Notes: a model not told the origin generated them from the sequence alone. DNA of 64,000 nt from Paenibacillus pinistramenti (GCF_005869875.1 NZ_VAWG01000002.1:310001-374000); one strand, 5' to 3'; counted from the stretch's first letter, positions 29,236-36,772 are shown. Numbers and translations: made by a program.

Positions 29236-29400
29236 TACGTAGTCCTACTCCCGCACGTGCAGGCGGTGAATAGGAGCACCTCCTTCGCGGATTGAAATGT
29301 AAATCATATGCGCAGACAGCTGTAGGCTTAAGCGTCAACTTCCCAACGGTTTCACCCCCCCTTATTTCTGAAAGTTGTGACATGCTTTTTCATAATCTTA
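29236..29400 (-). promoter_or_regulatory. Structured 5' leader of the CNNM/CorC gene, candidate riboswitch
   Basis: The leader runs from the predicted start near 29400 to the TTG at 29235. Near its 3' end CTCCTATTC can pair in two exclusive ways. In one, AGGAG (29280-29284) pairs with CTCCT (29272-29276) across a 3-nt loop. In the other, the block 29263-29275 pairs with 29243-29254 to make a 12-bp stem with one bulged A and an 8-nt loop, which covers the AGGA ribosome site. This switch geometry is typical of translational riboswitches. The upstream part contains GGGGGGGTGAAACCGTTGGG and a palindromic ACAGCTGT. It does not match the M-box core as I remember it. Confidence 0.55.
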
Positions 29401-29406
29401 ATTTTC

Positions 29407-29434
29407 ATTATATATTTATACACTACACAGTCAA
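29407..29434 (-). promoter_or_regulatory. SigA promoter of the CNNM/CorC gene
   Basis: On the minus strand TTGACT (29429-29434) and TATAAT (29407-29412) are 16 nt apart. It predicts transcription from about 29400, leaving a leader of about 165 nt. Confidence 0.8.
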
Positions 29435-29471
29435 ACCCTGTAATAGTACTGTTTTTCGCATGTAACCGAAA

Positions 29472-29499
29472 GAACCTCCCCCATAAGCGGAGAAGGTTC
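29472..29499 (-). terminator. Terminator after gerQ
   Basis: On the minus strand GAACCTTCTCC and GGGGGAGGTTC pair around a short loop, followed by TTTCGG. It lies 16 nt after the gerQ stop codon and ends the cwlJ-gerQ unit. Confidence 0.8.
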
Positions 29500-29515
29500 G
29501 TCATATTGCGCCTTT

Positions 29516-29944
29516 TTAAGCGCGTCTCGTCCCGGTTGGAGGATTGCCGATTACACCCGGATAAGTATAAACAAGCGGCTGGTCAAAGGTAGCATAGTCA
29601 AGGTTGACCATCAGCAGAATCACACGCTGCCCTGTTGCCGGATCGCTGATGATGATGTGGTCGCGCCCCGCTGCCTCAAGTACGCCTTTGAAAATCTTCG
29701 CGTTCCACTGGCTGTTATTCTCATAAGTCATATAGAAGGTGCCGATCTTGCCCAGGTTTAGTCGCAGAATATTCTCAATGTAAGATTGCTCGAAGACCGG
29801 CTGCGGAGAGGTGACTACAGTTCCTCCAGGCGTAATTGGGCTTCCGCTCAGGGAAGGCGGGTTCATGCCTGCCTGCGGCTGGGCCATCATTCCATTTTGC
29901 CCGTTTCCATAAGGATGTACCGGACGGTATGTCGGATTAAACAT
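29516..29944 (-). CDS. gerQ: Spore coat protein GerQ
   Basis: A 142-residue spore coat protein. The first 50 residues are rich in Pro, Gly, Asn and Gln. The conserved core is YIENILRLNLGKIGTFYMTY (residues 55-74), NSQWNAKIFKGVLEAAGRDH and IIISDPATGQRVILLMVNL. In Bacillus, GerQ is cross-linked in the coat and is needed to place CwlJ, the cortex-lytic enzyme of germination. Here it lies 72 nt downstream of cwlJ in the same direction, a pairing known from other Bacillales. The ATG at 29944 follows AAGGAGG by about 8-10 nt. Expression in the mother cell is expected from the family; I did not identify the sporulation promoter. Confidence 0.95.
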   Translation of the reverse strand: MFNPTYRPVHPYGNGQNGMMAQPQAGMNPPSLSGSPITPGGTVVTSPQPVFEQSYIENILRLNLGKIGTFYMTYENNSQWNAKIFKGVLEAAGRDHIIISDPATGQRVILLMVNLDYATFDQPLVYTYPGVIGNPPTGTRRA

Positions 29945-30016
29945 TTGTTTATTTCCTCCTTAATAGTTAAGTATCTGCTGAATCGCCATGCATACTACTG
30001 GTGCCAGGTGAAGCGC

Positions 30017-30439
30017 CTAATACACGGAAGGGCAATCCTCCGCCGTCGGGGCAAAGAAGCAGTGCGCTTTGTATCTGCCGATATTTTGCTGGTTAAACCA
30101 GGTGGCTGGACAGTCGCCTGTCGGCCGGAAAAACCATAGGGCGTTAGTCGCCGGCCAGGTTCTTTCGCCGTTAATCGCCCGTCTGGCCAAACGGATATCC
30201 CGATCGCGCGCCCTTTGATAGAAGTAGCCCTTGCTGGTCGACTCGTATCCCCCGGGCGATTGAAAGACCATCTGATTCATCGTCCGGATTCCCTTAAAAT
30301 CGAGACAGTTGCTCAGAATACGGTTGACCCCAACGTTGCCTACCATCAGCATTCCCGGATCCAGATCCTCCTCTGCTTCCGCCCGCATCAGCCGGGCCAG
30401 CAGTTTAACGTCTTCTGAGTTAGCTTTAATGACTGCCAA
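30017..30439 (-). CDS. cwlJ: Cell wall hydrolase CwlJ (spore cortex-lytic enzyme)
   Basis: A 140-residue single Hydrolase_2 (SleB/CwlJ) domain without a signal peptide, which suits CwlJ rather than the exported SleB. Recognisable parts are LLARLMRAEAEEDLDPGM with the catalytic Glu (RAEAE), VGNVGVNRIL, FQSPGGYEST and NALWFFRP. CwlJ degrades cortex peptidoglycan during germination, triggered by Ca-dipicolinate, and depends on GerQ. The start is TTG at 30439, 7 nt after GAAGGAGG. Cysteines near the C terminus (SNCLDF, GDCPATW, HCFFAP, EDCPSVY) are usual for the family. With gerQ it forms a two-gene germination unit. Confidence 0.95.
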   Translation of the reverse strand: MAVIKANSEDVKLLARLMRAEAEEDLDPGMLMVGNVGVNRILSNCLDFKGIRTMNQMVFQSPGGYESTSKGYFYQRARDRDIRLARRAINGERTWPATNALWFFRPTGDCPATWFNQQNIGRYKAHCFFAPTAEDCPSVY

Positions 30440-30679
30440 GACGTTTCCTCCTTCAAATCCTAGTCGATTTATCGTATGTGCGGATGCCTATCCACGTTAC
30501 TGTTTTTGGTAAAAATTTATGGGCAGCAGCCTGCCGGCGAGTTAGCATACACGGCTTTGTGTGGCAGTTAGCCTGATTCTTATGGTTCGCCTGATTCTTA
30601 TATATGATAAATTAAGATAAGTAAGGCAGCCTGCAAGAAACGGACAAGCTAAACAGACAAGCTAATGGAGGAAATCACA

Positions 30680-31264
30680 ATGGTCAAACTTGTTTTCTTT
30701 CTGGGTCCTGCCGGCGCTGGCAAAACTACTTTGGCTAAAGCGGTGTGTGCCCGGAGCAAAGCGGCCTTTCTGGACATGGATATCCTGCTCAGGCCAGCCG
30801 CTGATGCCATTATGACGCTGCACGGCCTGGATCCTGCAGACCGGGATTCTGCGGAATACAAGCGGCTCTGCCGGGATTTGGGGTACCGGATAACGATGGA
30901 TGCTGCGCTCGATAATCTGGGGATTGGTGTCGATGTCTTTGTCGTAGGTCCCTTCACGAAGGAGACCTCAGACCCGGGCTGGATCAGCAGCGAGCTGGCA
31001 CGAATCGGGCTGACGCTTGCTGATGTTGAGGTCAAGGTGGTATTTGTGAAGCTTGCCGGCGAAGCGCTGTACCGCTCACGGATTGAAGCCAGGCAGTCGG
31101 TGCTTGATGAATGGAAGCTGTCCCACTGGGAGGAGTTCCGCAGGTCGCTCGGCAGCCGGACAATCGCATGGCCGATCCCGCATACGAACGTGCTGACCGT
31201 CGACAATTCTGACCCGGATCTCCGGGAAGCAGCCGCGGCAATTGAAAGGTTTATTTACAGCTGA
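30680..31264 (+). CDS. P-loop ATPase/kinase-like protein
   Basis: A 194-residue nucleotide-binding protein of the AAA_33/zeta-toxin-like kinase group. The Walker A motif is GPAGAGKTT at residues 9-17, followed by FLDMDILLRP, where the Asp is at the usual Walker B-like position of small kinases, and VFVVGPFTKE near residue 90. A KLAGEALYRSRIEARQ segment (about 123-138) provides the LID-type arginines. The substrate is unknown; no antitoxin gene is adjacent, so a toxin role is unlikely. I use the ATG at 30680, with GGAGG 8 nt upstream. It is a single-gene unit, divergent from cwlJ, ended by the hairpin at 31290-31327. Confidence 0.8.
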   Translation: MVKLVFFLGPAGAGKTTLAKAVCARSKAAFLDMDILLRPAADAIMTLHGLDPADRDSAEYKRLCRDLGYRITMDAALDNLGIGVDVFVVGPFTKETSDPGWISSELARIGLTLADVEVKVVFVKLAGEALYRSRIEARQSVLDEWKLSHWEEFRRSLGSRTIAWPIPHTNVLTVDNSDPDLREAAAAIERFIYS

Positions 31265-31289
31265 TAAGTAGGATTAACAGCCCAGAAGC

Positions 31290-31333
31290 AAGGACCCTGC
31301 CCCTTCGTCAGAAAGGATAGGGTCCTTCTTATT
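31290..31333 (+). terminator. Terminator of the kinase-like gene
   Basis: AAGGACCCT (31290-31298) and AGGGTCCTT (31319-31327) are perfect arms around a 20-nt loop, followed by CTTATT. It is 25 nt after the stop codon. Confidence 0.75.
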
Positions 31334-31373
31334 GTCCGGTAATGCCCGGTAATGTCCGGTTATGTCCGGTAAT
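31334..31373. repeat. 10-bp tandem repeat, 4 copies
   Basis: Units at 31334, 31344, 31354 and 31364: GTCCGGTAAT, GCCCGGTAAT, GTCCGGTTAT, GTCCGGTAAT. The array ends one base from the marR stop codon (31375) and lies between two converging genes. Confidence 0.95.
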
Positions 31374-31374
31374 G

Positions 31375-31833
31375 CTATTTCTCTTGCCCGGGCGGCAGGC
31401 TTTCTTCAGACTCACGATTCATACTTTCATATACTTTAAGAAGCAGGCTCAGAAGCTGCTCCTGTTCGTGTTCTGTCAAGTCCCGGCTGAGCCGGTCGTT
31501 GGATTCTTTCAAAATCGCACTCAGCACCGGCGCAAACTCCCTGCCCTTGGCGGTAGGGTACAGCCGGTAGGAACGGCGGTCCTTCTCATCCACCTTTCGT
31601 TCGATGTAGCCTGCTTCCTCAAGCTGCCTTACAGAGCGGGTTGTGGTGGCTTTATCAAATTTCAAATCGGTTGTCAGTTCCTCCTGGGTCAGGCCCGGAT
31701 TGTGCAGGATGACTTTTAAATAGCTGTGCACACCGCCCCCGCCAATCCCGTATTCTTTCAGCCGGCCTGCGAGTCTGCGCTGATTCATGCGGTTAATGAG
31801 GGATAGTAGTTTCCCTAAAGATGGCTGTCTCAT
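31375..31833 (-). CDS. MarR-family transcriptional regulator
   Basis: A 152-residue MarR protein. The winged helix-turn-helix reads LHNPGLTQEELTTDL, FDKATTTRSVRQLEEAGYIERK (as FDKATTTRSVRQLEE and AGYIERK) and the wing VDEKDRRSYRLYPTAKG with the conserved DxRxxR pattern. Flanking helices form the dimer region. The ATG at 31833 follows GAAGAGGTG. It is divergent from a 14-helix drug exporter; the 251-bp spacer contains two related 20-bp GTTGC/GCAAC palindromes, which are the probable operators. By family precedent the regulator represses the exporter until a ligand binds. Confidence 0.92.
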   Translation of the reverse strand: MRQPSLGKLLSLINRMNQRRLAGRLKEYGIGGGGVHSYLKVILHNPGLTQEELTTDLKFDKATTTRSVRQLEEAGYIERKVDEKDRRSYRLYPTAKGREFAPVLSAILKESNDRLSRDLTEHEQEQLLSLLLKVYESMNRESEESLPPGQEK

Positions 31834-31856
31834 ATAGGCACCTCTTCTTCAAGAGC

Positions 31857-31881
31857 ATAGATCATACAAGTATAGATCATA
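31857..31881. repeat. 10-bp direct repeat in the marR leader
   Basis: ATAGATCATA occurs at 31857-31866 and 31872-31881, a 15-bp period, just upstream of marR. Confidence 0.7.
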
Positions 31882-31905
31882 TTATTCTAAGAAACCTGGG
31901 CGCGT

Positions 31906-31938
31906 ACGCATACTCTACGCACACTCTACGCATACTCA
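31906..31938. repeat. 11-bp tandem repeat, 3 copies
   Basis: ACGCATACTCT, ACGCACACTCT and ACGCATACTCA run head to tail between marR and the exporter gene, upstream of the palindromic operators. Confidence 0.9.
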
Positions 31939-31983
31939 ACGGCTTCCGTACACTCCATTGCTTTAGAAAAAGTTTACCTCAAA

Positions 31984-32003
31984 TTAGTTGCATCCGCAAC
32001 AAA
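31984..32003. promoter_or_regulatory. Upstream MarR operator candidate
   Basis: TTAGTTGCATCCGCAACAAA is an imperfect palindrome that overlaps the -35 region of the exporter promoter. It matches the downstream operator at 16 of 20 positions, with its start offset by 46 bp. Confidence 0.7.
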
Positions 32004-32016
32004 TTCGAAGTACACT
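31988..32016 (+). promoter_or_regulatory. Candidate promoter of the DHA2 exporter
   Basis: TTGCAT (31988-31993) and TACACT (32011-32016) are 17 nt apart. The -35 is weak, but its position between the two palindromes fits a repressed promoter. Confidence 0.45.
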
Positions 32017-32029
32017 AGGAAGAGATTCG

Positions 32030-32049
32030 TTAGTTGCGGACGCAACTAA
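32030..32049. promoter_or_regulatory. Downstream MarR operator candidate
   Basis: TTAGTTGCG-GA-CGCAACTAA is a perfect 9-2-9 palindrome lying just after the predicted exporter transcription start. Confidence 0.8.
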
Positions 32050-32084
32050 CTTGCTACTATCTTTGATTCGAGGTGTTTGCATTC

Positions 32085-33560
32085 ATGAATCCATTGTCGG
32101 CTGCTCCCCGCAGGACCTACCAGGACGATCCCGAAATTCAAAAGAGACGCTGGATCATTCTGATTGTAATGAATTTATTTACCTTCATGTCTACGCTGGA
32201 CGGAAGTATCGTCAATATTGCCCTGCCGGTTATTTCAAAGAACCTGAATCTGCCTGTAGCAAAGACGGAATGGGTCGTGACCAGCTACCTGATGACCATA
32301 TGCGCTGCCATCCTGTTCTTTGGCAAGTTAGGCGATATTGCCGGCAAAATCAAGATTTTTAAAATCGGCATGGTCATCTTTATTATCGGCTCTGCGTTGT
32401 GCGGCTTCAGCCAGACACTGCCCCTGCTGATTGCCTCCCGCGTTATTCAAGCTGTCGGTGCGGCCATGACGATGGCGAACAGCCAGGGCATTGTTACAGA
32501 CATCTTCCCTTCGACTGAGCGGGGGAAGGCGCTTGGGCTTGTAGGAACTTTCGTTTCGTTAGGCAGCATTGCGGGTCCAAGTCTCGGCGGGGTTATTGTA
32601 TCCGCGCTGGGCTGGGAATATATTTTCTGGGTTAACCTGCCGGTCGGTATAATCGCCTTCATCTTTGGGGTAAAAGTTCTGCCTAAAGATCTGACCCGAC
32701 TCAAGGTCAAAATGGATGCTTCCGGCAGCGTGCTGTTTACGCTGTTCATTCTGGCTTTATTCTCCGGCCTGCTGCTCGGCCAGCAGTACGGGTACGGGAA
32801 TACCGGCATTATCACTGCTTTGATTCTTGCTGCCCTGCTGATCGCGGTATTTCTATGGATGGAATCGGGCAAGCAGGCGCCGCTGCTGCAGCTGTCCATG
32901 TTCAAGAACCCGCTCTTCTCGCTGAGCATCACCTGCGGCTTTCTGGTCTTCGTTGCCAACTTCTGCTACAACATCATTGCTCCCTTCTACGCTCAGAGCA
33001 TATTGAACCTTTCGCCGTCCCACGCCGGATTTCTGCTCATGCTGTTTCCGATTGTGATGGTGGTCGTAGCTCCGCTCAGCGGGGCGCTGTCGGACAAAAT
33101 AGGCTCCGAGCTCCTGACCTTTATCGGCCTTATCGTCTCCGTTATCGCCCAGGTCGGGTTTGCGAATCTGCATGAAGGCAGCTCCGTGCCGGTCGTCGGC
33201 GTATGGATTGCGCTGCTCGGGTTAGGCAACGGCGTATTTCAGTCGCCGAACAACTCGCTCGTCATGTCGCGTATTCCGAAGACACAGCTTGGCATCGCCG
33301 GCAGCATCAATTCACTGATCCGGAATGTCGGCATGGTGGTCGGGATTACGCTCGCGACAACGACGCTGTTTGGAGTCATGAGCTCCGAGGCGGGACACCG
33401 GGTAACCGGATTGATTCCAGGGAAACCGGAGATTTTTATCACCGGCATGCACGTCGTCTTTATGGTCTCTGCATCCATCTGTACACTGGCCGCCCTGCTC
33501 ACCGGCTTCCGACTGCTGAATTCCAGACGGGCGTCAAGCGTGAAGCAGAGCGAAGCCTGA
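32085..33560 (+). CDS. DHA2-family (14-TMS) MFS drug exporter
   Basis: A 491-residue proton-driven multidrug exporter of the EmrB/QacA type with about 14 hydrophobic segments. It shows LDGSIVNIALPVISKNL in helix 1 (motif D1 of the 14-TMS group), LGDIAGKIKIFKIG after helix 2 (motif A) and SLGSIAGPSLGGVIVSALGW (motif C, the antiporter motif, in helix 5). The ATG at 32085 has GAGGTG 9 nt upstream; a GTG at 32073 is possible. It is divergent from marR with palindromic operators over its promoter, so it is probably induced by compounds sensed by MarR. It ends at a strong bidirectional terminator. Confidence 0.93.
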   Translation: MNPLSAAPRRTYQDDPEIQKRRWIILIVMNLFTFMSTLDGSIVNIALPVISKNLNLPVAKTEWVVTSYLMTICAAILFFGKLGDIAGKIKIFKIGMVIFIIGSALCGFSQTLPLLIASRVIQAVGAAMTMANSQGIVTDIFPSTERGKALGLVGTFVSLGSIAGPSLGGVIVSALGWEYIFWVNLPVGIIAFIFGVKVLPKDLTRLKVKMDASGSVLFTLFILALFSGLLLGQQYGYGNTGIITALILAALLIAVFLWMESGKQAPLLQLSMFKNPLFSLSITCGFLVFVANFCYNIIAPFYAQSILNLSPSHAGFLLMLFPIVMVVVAPLSGALSDKIGSELLTFIGLIVSVIAQVGFANLHEGSSVPVVGVWIALLGLGNGVFQSPNNSLVMSRIPKTQLGIAGSINSLIRNVGMVVGITLATTTLFGVMSSEAGHRVTGLIPGKPEIFITGMHVVFMVSASICTLAALLTGFRLLNSRRASSVKQSEA

Positions 33561-33600
33561 ACAGGGACGGATCGGGCATGAGCACTCTTGAAAAATAAAT

Positions 33601-33655
33601 ACAGCCCCGGACAAGCCCATGCGCCTAAACAAGGCGTGCTGCTCTCCGGGGCTGT
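33601..33655. terminator. Bidirectional terminator, exporter and tpx
   Basis: ACAGCCCCGGA (33601-33611) and TCCGGGGCTGT (33645-33655) are perfect arms. The plus tail is TCTATTTTTA and the minus tail is ATTTATTTTTC. It lies between the converging exporter and tpx genes. Confidence 0.9.
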
Positions 33656-33695
33656 TCTATTTTTACTCAATAATACGGGCTGCAGGCTTGATAGA

Positions 33696-34214
33696 TTAAA
33701 CCAGCTCTCGCAGCGCTGCCATAGCCGCGTCATAATCAGGATGGTCCGTCATTTCACCCAGGTATTCTACATAACGGATCGTGTCGTCAGCATCAATGAT
33801 GAAGATCGAACGCATATCAAGCTGCAGCTCCTTGATCAGAACACCGTAAGCTGTGCCAAAGGAACGGTGCTTGTAATCCGTGAGCGTCTCCACTCGGTCT
33901 ATGCCGGCAGCGGAACAGAAGCGGCTTTGGGCAAACGGCAGGTCGACCGAAATGGTCAGCACCACGACGTCGTCTCCCAGCTTGGAAGCTTCTTCATTAA
34001 ACCGGCGGGTCTGCGCGTCACAAACACCTGTGTCCAGGGAAGGCACCACCGAGATCAATTTGATTTTGCCCGCGTAATCCGACAACCCGCCCTCCGTTAC
34101 CAAATCCTTATTAATCCGGAAATCAGGCGCTTTATCGCCGGCTTTCAGCTCCGGGCCGATTAGCGTAATCGGGCTGCCTGCAAAAGTTGCTGCTCCAGTG
34201 CGTTCTTGTGTCAT
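33696..34214 (-). CDS. tpx: Thiol peroxidase Tpx (2-Cys peroxiredoxin)
   Basis: A 172-residue atypical 2-Cys peroxiredoxin that reduces hydroperoxides with electrons from thioredoxin. The peroxidatic cysteine is Cys65 in SLDTGVCDAQTRRF and the resolving cysteine is Cys100 in FAQSRFCSAAG, the 35-residue spacing of Tpx. It starts MTQERTGAATFAGSPITL, close to other Bacillales Tpx proteins. I use the ATG at 34214 because GGAGG lies 8 nt upstream; seven further codons upstream are unlikely to be translated. It is a single-gene unit, cytoplasmic, ended by the shared terminator at 33601-33655. Confidence 0.96.
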   Translation of the reverse strand: MTQERTGAATFAGSPITLIGPELKAGDKAPDFRINKDLVTEGGLSDYAGKIKLISVVPSLDTGVCDAQTRRFNEEASKLGDDVVVLTISVDLPFAQSRFCSAAGIDRVETLTDYKHRSFGTAYGVLIKELQLDMRSIFIIDADDTIRYVEYLGEMTDHPDYDAAMAALRELV

Positions 34215-34462
34215 TTCAAATTCCTCCAATGTCATTTAATTAAGAGTAACCGCTGCATTTATTTATATTGCGCACAATTAATTTATACACAACTTAATAG
34301 CTTCTGTCAAGCTGAATTCTCCTATCCAATATAGTCAGCCCGTGCTTCTCTTCCCCAGATAGAGAAATTAGTTGAAAAAAATGATAAAATTCAAATGCAG
34401 CTATCCAAATAGAAAAATACATAGAGAACAGCAAGCATTTCGGAATAAGGAGGAATGGCCCT

Positions 34463-35014
34463 TTGAAAATTGCGGCTATTATCGGAAGTTTGAGGAAAGA
34501 TTCATTTAACATGAAGCTTGGCCAGTTTATGAAGGAGCATTTCAAGAATAAGCTTGAGATTGAATTTGTGAAGATCGGGGAGCTTCCCTTTTTTAACCAG
34601 GACATTGAAATGGATCCCCCGGAAAGTGTCAGGAGCTTTAAGCACACTATAGATATGGCAGACGCTGTGTTATGGATAACGCCGGAGTATAATTACTCGA
34701 TTCCGGGTGTCACCAAGAATGCGATTGACTGGCTCTCACGCGGTGACAAGGTCATGAAAGGCAAGCCCTCCTGGATTATCGGCTCCTCCATGGGGTTTCT
34801 GGGAAGTGTGAGAGCTCAGCTGCATTTAAGAGAGATCTTGTTCTCCCCTAACATCGCCTCTCCCTTCTTCGCTGGCAATGAGGTCTACATCGGCACGGCT
34901 CACGACAAATTTAACAAGCAGGGCGAGCTTATTCATGAACCGACGATTCGTTTCCTTGAGACTGTAACAGATAACTTTCTGGAGTGGATGGAATCCGGCG
35001 CTTGGCGGGTATAA
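34463..35014 (+). CDS. NAD(P)H-dependent FMN reductase
   Basis: A 183-residue flavodoxin-fold reductase of the FMN_red family (azoreductase, chromate or quinone reductase). The phosphate-binding loop is GSLRKDSFNMKLGQ at residues 8-21, and the diagnostic PEYNYSIPGVTKNAIDW is at about 76-92. IIGSSMGFLGSVRAQLHLRE follows as the dimer and FMN contact region. The start is TTG at 34463, with AAGGAGG 7-8 nt upstream. The gene and its 250-bp upstream region look more AT-rich than their neighbours. The in vivo substrate is unknown; a redox-stress role beside tpx is possible. Confidence 0.92.
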   Translation: MKIAAIIGSLRKDSFNMKLGQFMKEHFKNKLEIEFVKIGELPFFNQDIEMDPPESVRSFKHTIDMADAVLWITPEYNYSIPGVTKNAIDWLSRGDKVMKGKPSWIIGSSMGFLGSVRAQLHLREILFSPNIASPFFAGNEVYIGTAHDKFNKQGELIHEPTIRFLETVTDNFLEWMESGAWRV

Positions 35015-35082
35015 TTGACGAAGGCTGGGCACTAAGCATTAATAAGCCGGTTAGAAGAAAGGCAGTAAGAATAAAGAAGGTT

Positions 35083-35091
35083 TGTTATAAT
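35083..35091 (+). promoter_or_regulatory. Extended -10 promoter of the HAD gene
   Basis: TGTTATAAT is an exact TGnTATAAT extended -10 element about 65 nt upstream of the HAD start codon; no good -35 is visible, as is common for this class. Confidence 0.65.
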
Positions 35092-35105
35092 GAGAATTAC
35101 TGATT

Positions 35106-35128
35106 GAAATTACAGCATGAAATTACAG
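35106..35128. repeat. 10-bp direct repeat in the HAD leader
   Basis: GAAATTACAG occurs at 35106-35115 and 35119-35128, a 13-bp period, between the promoter and the start codon. Confidence 0.8.
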
Positions 35129-35155
35129 TTAAATTTCTGAAAGAATGGTGAAAAA

Positions 35156-35935
35156 ATGACAGAAAAAAGCATTATTTTCTTCGACATCGACGGAACCCTG
35201 CTCGGCTCGGACAAGAAACTACCGGCTTCCACCAAAGAAGCGGTATTTGCGCTGAAGAGGCTTGGACATGAGGTTGCGATCGCAACTGGGCGTGCTCCAT
35301 TTATGTTCGAAGAGATCCGCAAGGAGCTTGAGATCGACACCTATGTCAGCTATAACGGGCAGTATGTCGTGCTGCAGGGTGAGGCGGTTTATAAGAACCC
35401 GATGGATAAAAAGGCCCTCCAGTCCTTAACCGACCTGTCTCTGAACCATAACCATCCGATCGTCTACATGGACCATGAAGATATGAAAGTTTCGATTCCG
35501 AATCATGAGTATGTTTCATCCAGTATGGCAAGTTTAAAAATCAGCGGGTTTCCCGCCCACGACCCTCTGTACTATCAGAACCGGGACCTCTATCAATCCC
35601 TGCTGTTCTGCGTGGAAGGCGAAGAGAAGCTCTATGAAGCTTCATGCCCCGCATTTGATTTCATCCGCTGGCATACCTACTCGGTCGACGTGGTTCCCGC
35701 AGGCGGCTCTAAAGCAAAAGGCCTCGTAAAAATAACCGAACAGCTGGGCATTCCTGCGGAGCATCAGTACGCCTTTGGCGACGGGCTGAACGACCTTGAA
35801 ATGCTCAAGCTGATCTCCAACAGCGTGGCAATGGGCAACGGAGTGCCGGAAGCCAAAGCCGCAGCCAAGTATGTAACGAAGTCCTCTGATGAAGACGGCA
35901 TTCTCCATGGGTTAAAAATGGTAGGGCTTCTGTAA
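35156..35935 (+). CDS. Cof-type HAD phosphatase
   Basis: A 259-residue haloacid dehalogenase phosphatase of the Cof/YxeH (IIB cap) type. Motif I is FFDIDGTLL at residues 8-16 (nucleophile and acid Asp), motif II ATGRAP near residue 43, motif III the Lys in GGSKAKGL near 185, and motif IV AFGDGLNDLEML near 205. These enzymes dephosphorylate sugar phosphates, FMN or pyridoxal phosphate; the substrate is not evident. The ATG at 35156 has only a weak ribosome site (GAATGGTGA), which may limit its expression. It has an extended -10 promoter and a small direct repeat in its leader. Confidence 0.92.
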   Translation: MTEKSIIFFDIDGTLLGSDKKLPASTKEAVFALKRLGHEVAIATGRAPFMFEEIRKELEIDTYVSYNGQYVVLQGEAVYKNPMDKKALQSLTDLSLNHNHPIVYMDHEDMKVSIPNHEYVSSSMASLKISGFPAHDPLYYQNRDLYQSLLFCVEGEEKLYEASCPAFDFIRWHTYSVDVVPAGGSKAKGLVKITEQLGIPAEHQYAFGDGLNDLEMLKLISNSVAMGNGVPEAKAAAKYVTKSSDEDGILHGLKMVGLL

Positions 35936-36013
35936 AGAACCAGGCCCTGGCCATTTTACAAAGTCAATCCGCGGCGTATCCGCCGGAACGGGATCCAGTC
36001 AGGAGGTTGCGGT

Positions 36014-36772
36014 GTGCAGGAGCAGGTTCTGTTTCATGGCAAGTCCGATTATCATGAAATAACCATATTCGATACAGATGAACTGGACGGCATGAAAGGC
36101 CGCTTCCGGGTGATGCAGTTCGCCAGTCAGGCCAGCCAGGGAGCGATAGATCTTGATGACCCCTCCCGTATTCTGTTTGAATATCCCCAGGCAATCATTC
36201 ATTTGATCGAGCACAATGCGCCTGCGTTTGAGCGGATATTCGCCATTGGTCATGGCGCCGGAACCCTCTCCCGGTATTTCTCCGCCAGGGGAATTCAAAT
36301 CGCCGAGCTGGATCCGCTGGTCCTCCGGCTAAGCCGGGAATATTTCGGATACGACGCCGATTCCGTGATTGTGGGCGACGGAAGAAAGCTGCTTGAGCAC
36401 CAGCCGTCCGGAGAACTGGATTACATCATCCTTGATGCCTTCAACGAGCAGGGCACGCCGGCGCATCTCGTGACCTCCGAGTTCTTTGCGCTCGCTTCTG
36501 CCAAGCTGAATGCAAACGGGGCAATCATTCTCAATGTTACCGGCAGAAGCGGCAATGACCGCCTGCTCAGCGCAGTGGCTGAAACACTGAATAATGCCTT
36601 TCCGTTCACAAAAATATTCTCGCTTAAGTCAGACCAAAGCGGTGACCCGACCAACTTCATTCTCGCCGGCTCTAAACAGCCTCTGTTCTGCCAGGCCCGC
36701 AGGATGGCCGGATTCAGTGAAACAAGGCTGCCCGCGGGTTATGTCCTCCGGGACGGGCAGCAGCGGGCTTGA
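36014..36772 (+). CDS. Spermidine-synthase-like methyltransferase-fold protein
   Basis: A 252-residue protein related to the C-terminal Rossmann domain of spermidine synthases. Visible elements are the entry segment DYHEITIFDTDE, IGHGAGTLSRYFSARG (motif I variant, near 77-92), AELDPLVLRLSREYF with the ligand-binding acidic residue, VIVGDGRKLL and YIILDAFNEQGTPAHL with the catalytic-region Asp. The family usually transfers an aminopropyl group to putrescine, but motif I reads GHGAG rather than the common GGGDG, and no speA/speD-type gene is adjacent, so the reaction is uncertain. The start is GTG at 36014, 7 nt after AGGAGG. It ends at a bidirectional terminator shared with cysI. Confidence 0.8.
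   Translation: MQEQVLFHGKSDYHEITIFDTDELDGMKGRFRVMQFASQASQGAIDLDDPSRILFEYPQAIIHLIEHNAPAFERIFAIGHGAGTLSRYFSARGIQIAELDPLVLRLSREYFGYDADSVIVGDGRKLLEHQPSGELDYIILDAFNEQGTPAHLVTSEFFALASAKLNANGAIILNVTGRSGNDRLLSAVAETLNNAFPFTKIFSLKSDQSGDPTNFILAGSKQPLFCQARRMAGFSETRLPAGYVLRDGQQRA

Noticed and set aside
29236..29400. M-box (Mg2+) or yybP-ykoY (Mn2+) riboswitch
   Set aside because: The gene context suggested it, but I could not find the conserved cores of either class as I remember them; kept only as an unclassified structured leader.
31334..31373. CRISPR array
   Set aside because: The units are contiguous 10-bp repeats with no spacers, and there are no cas genes.
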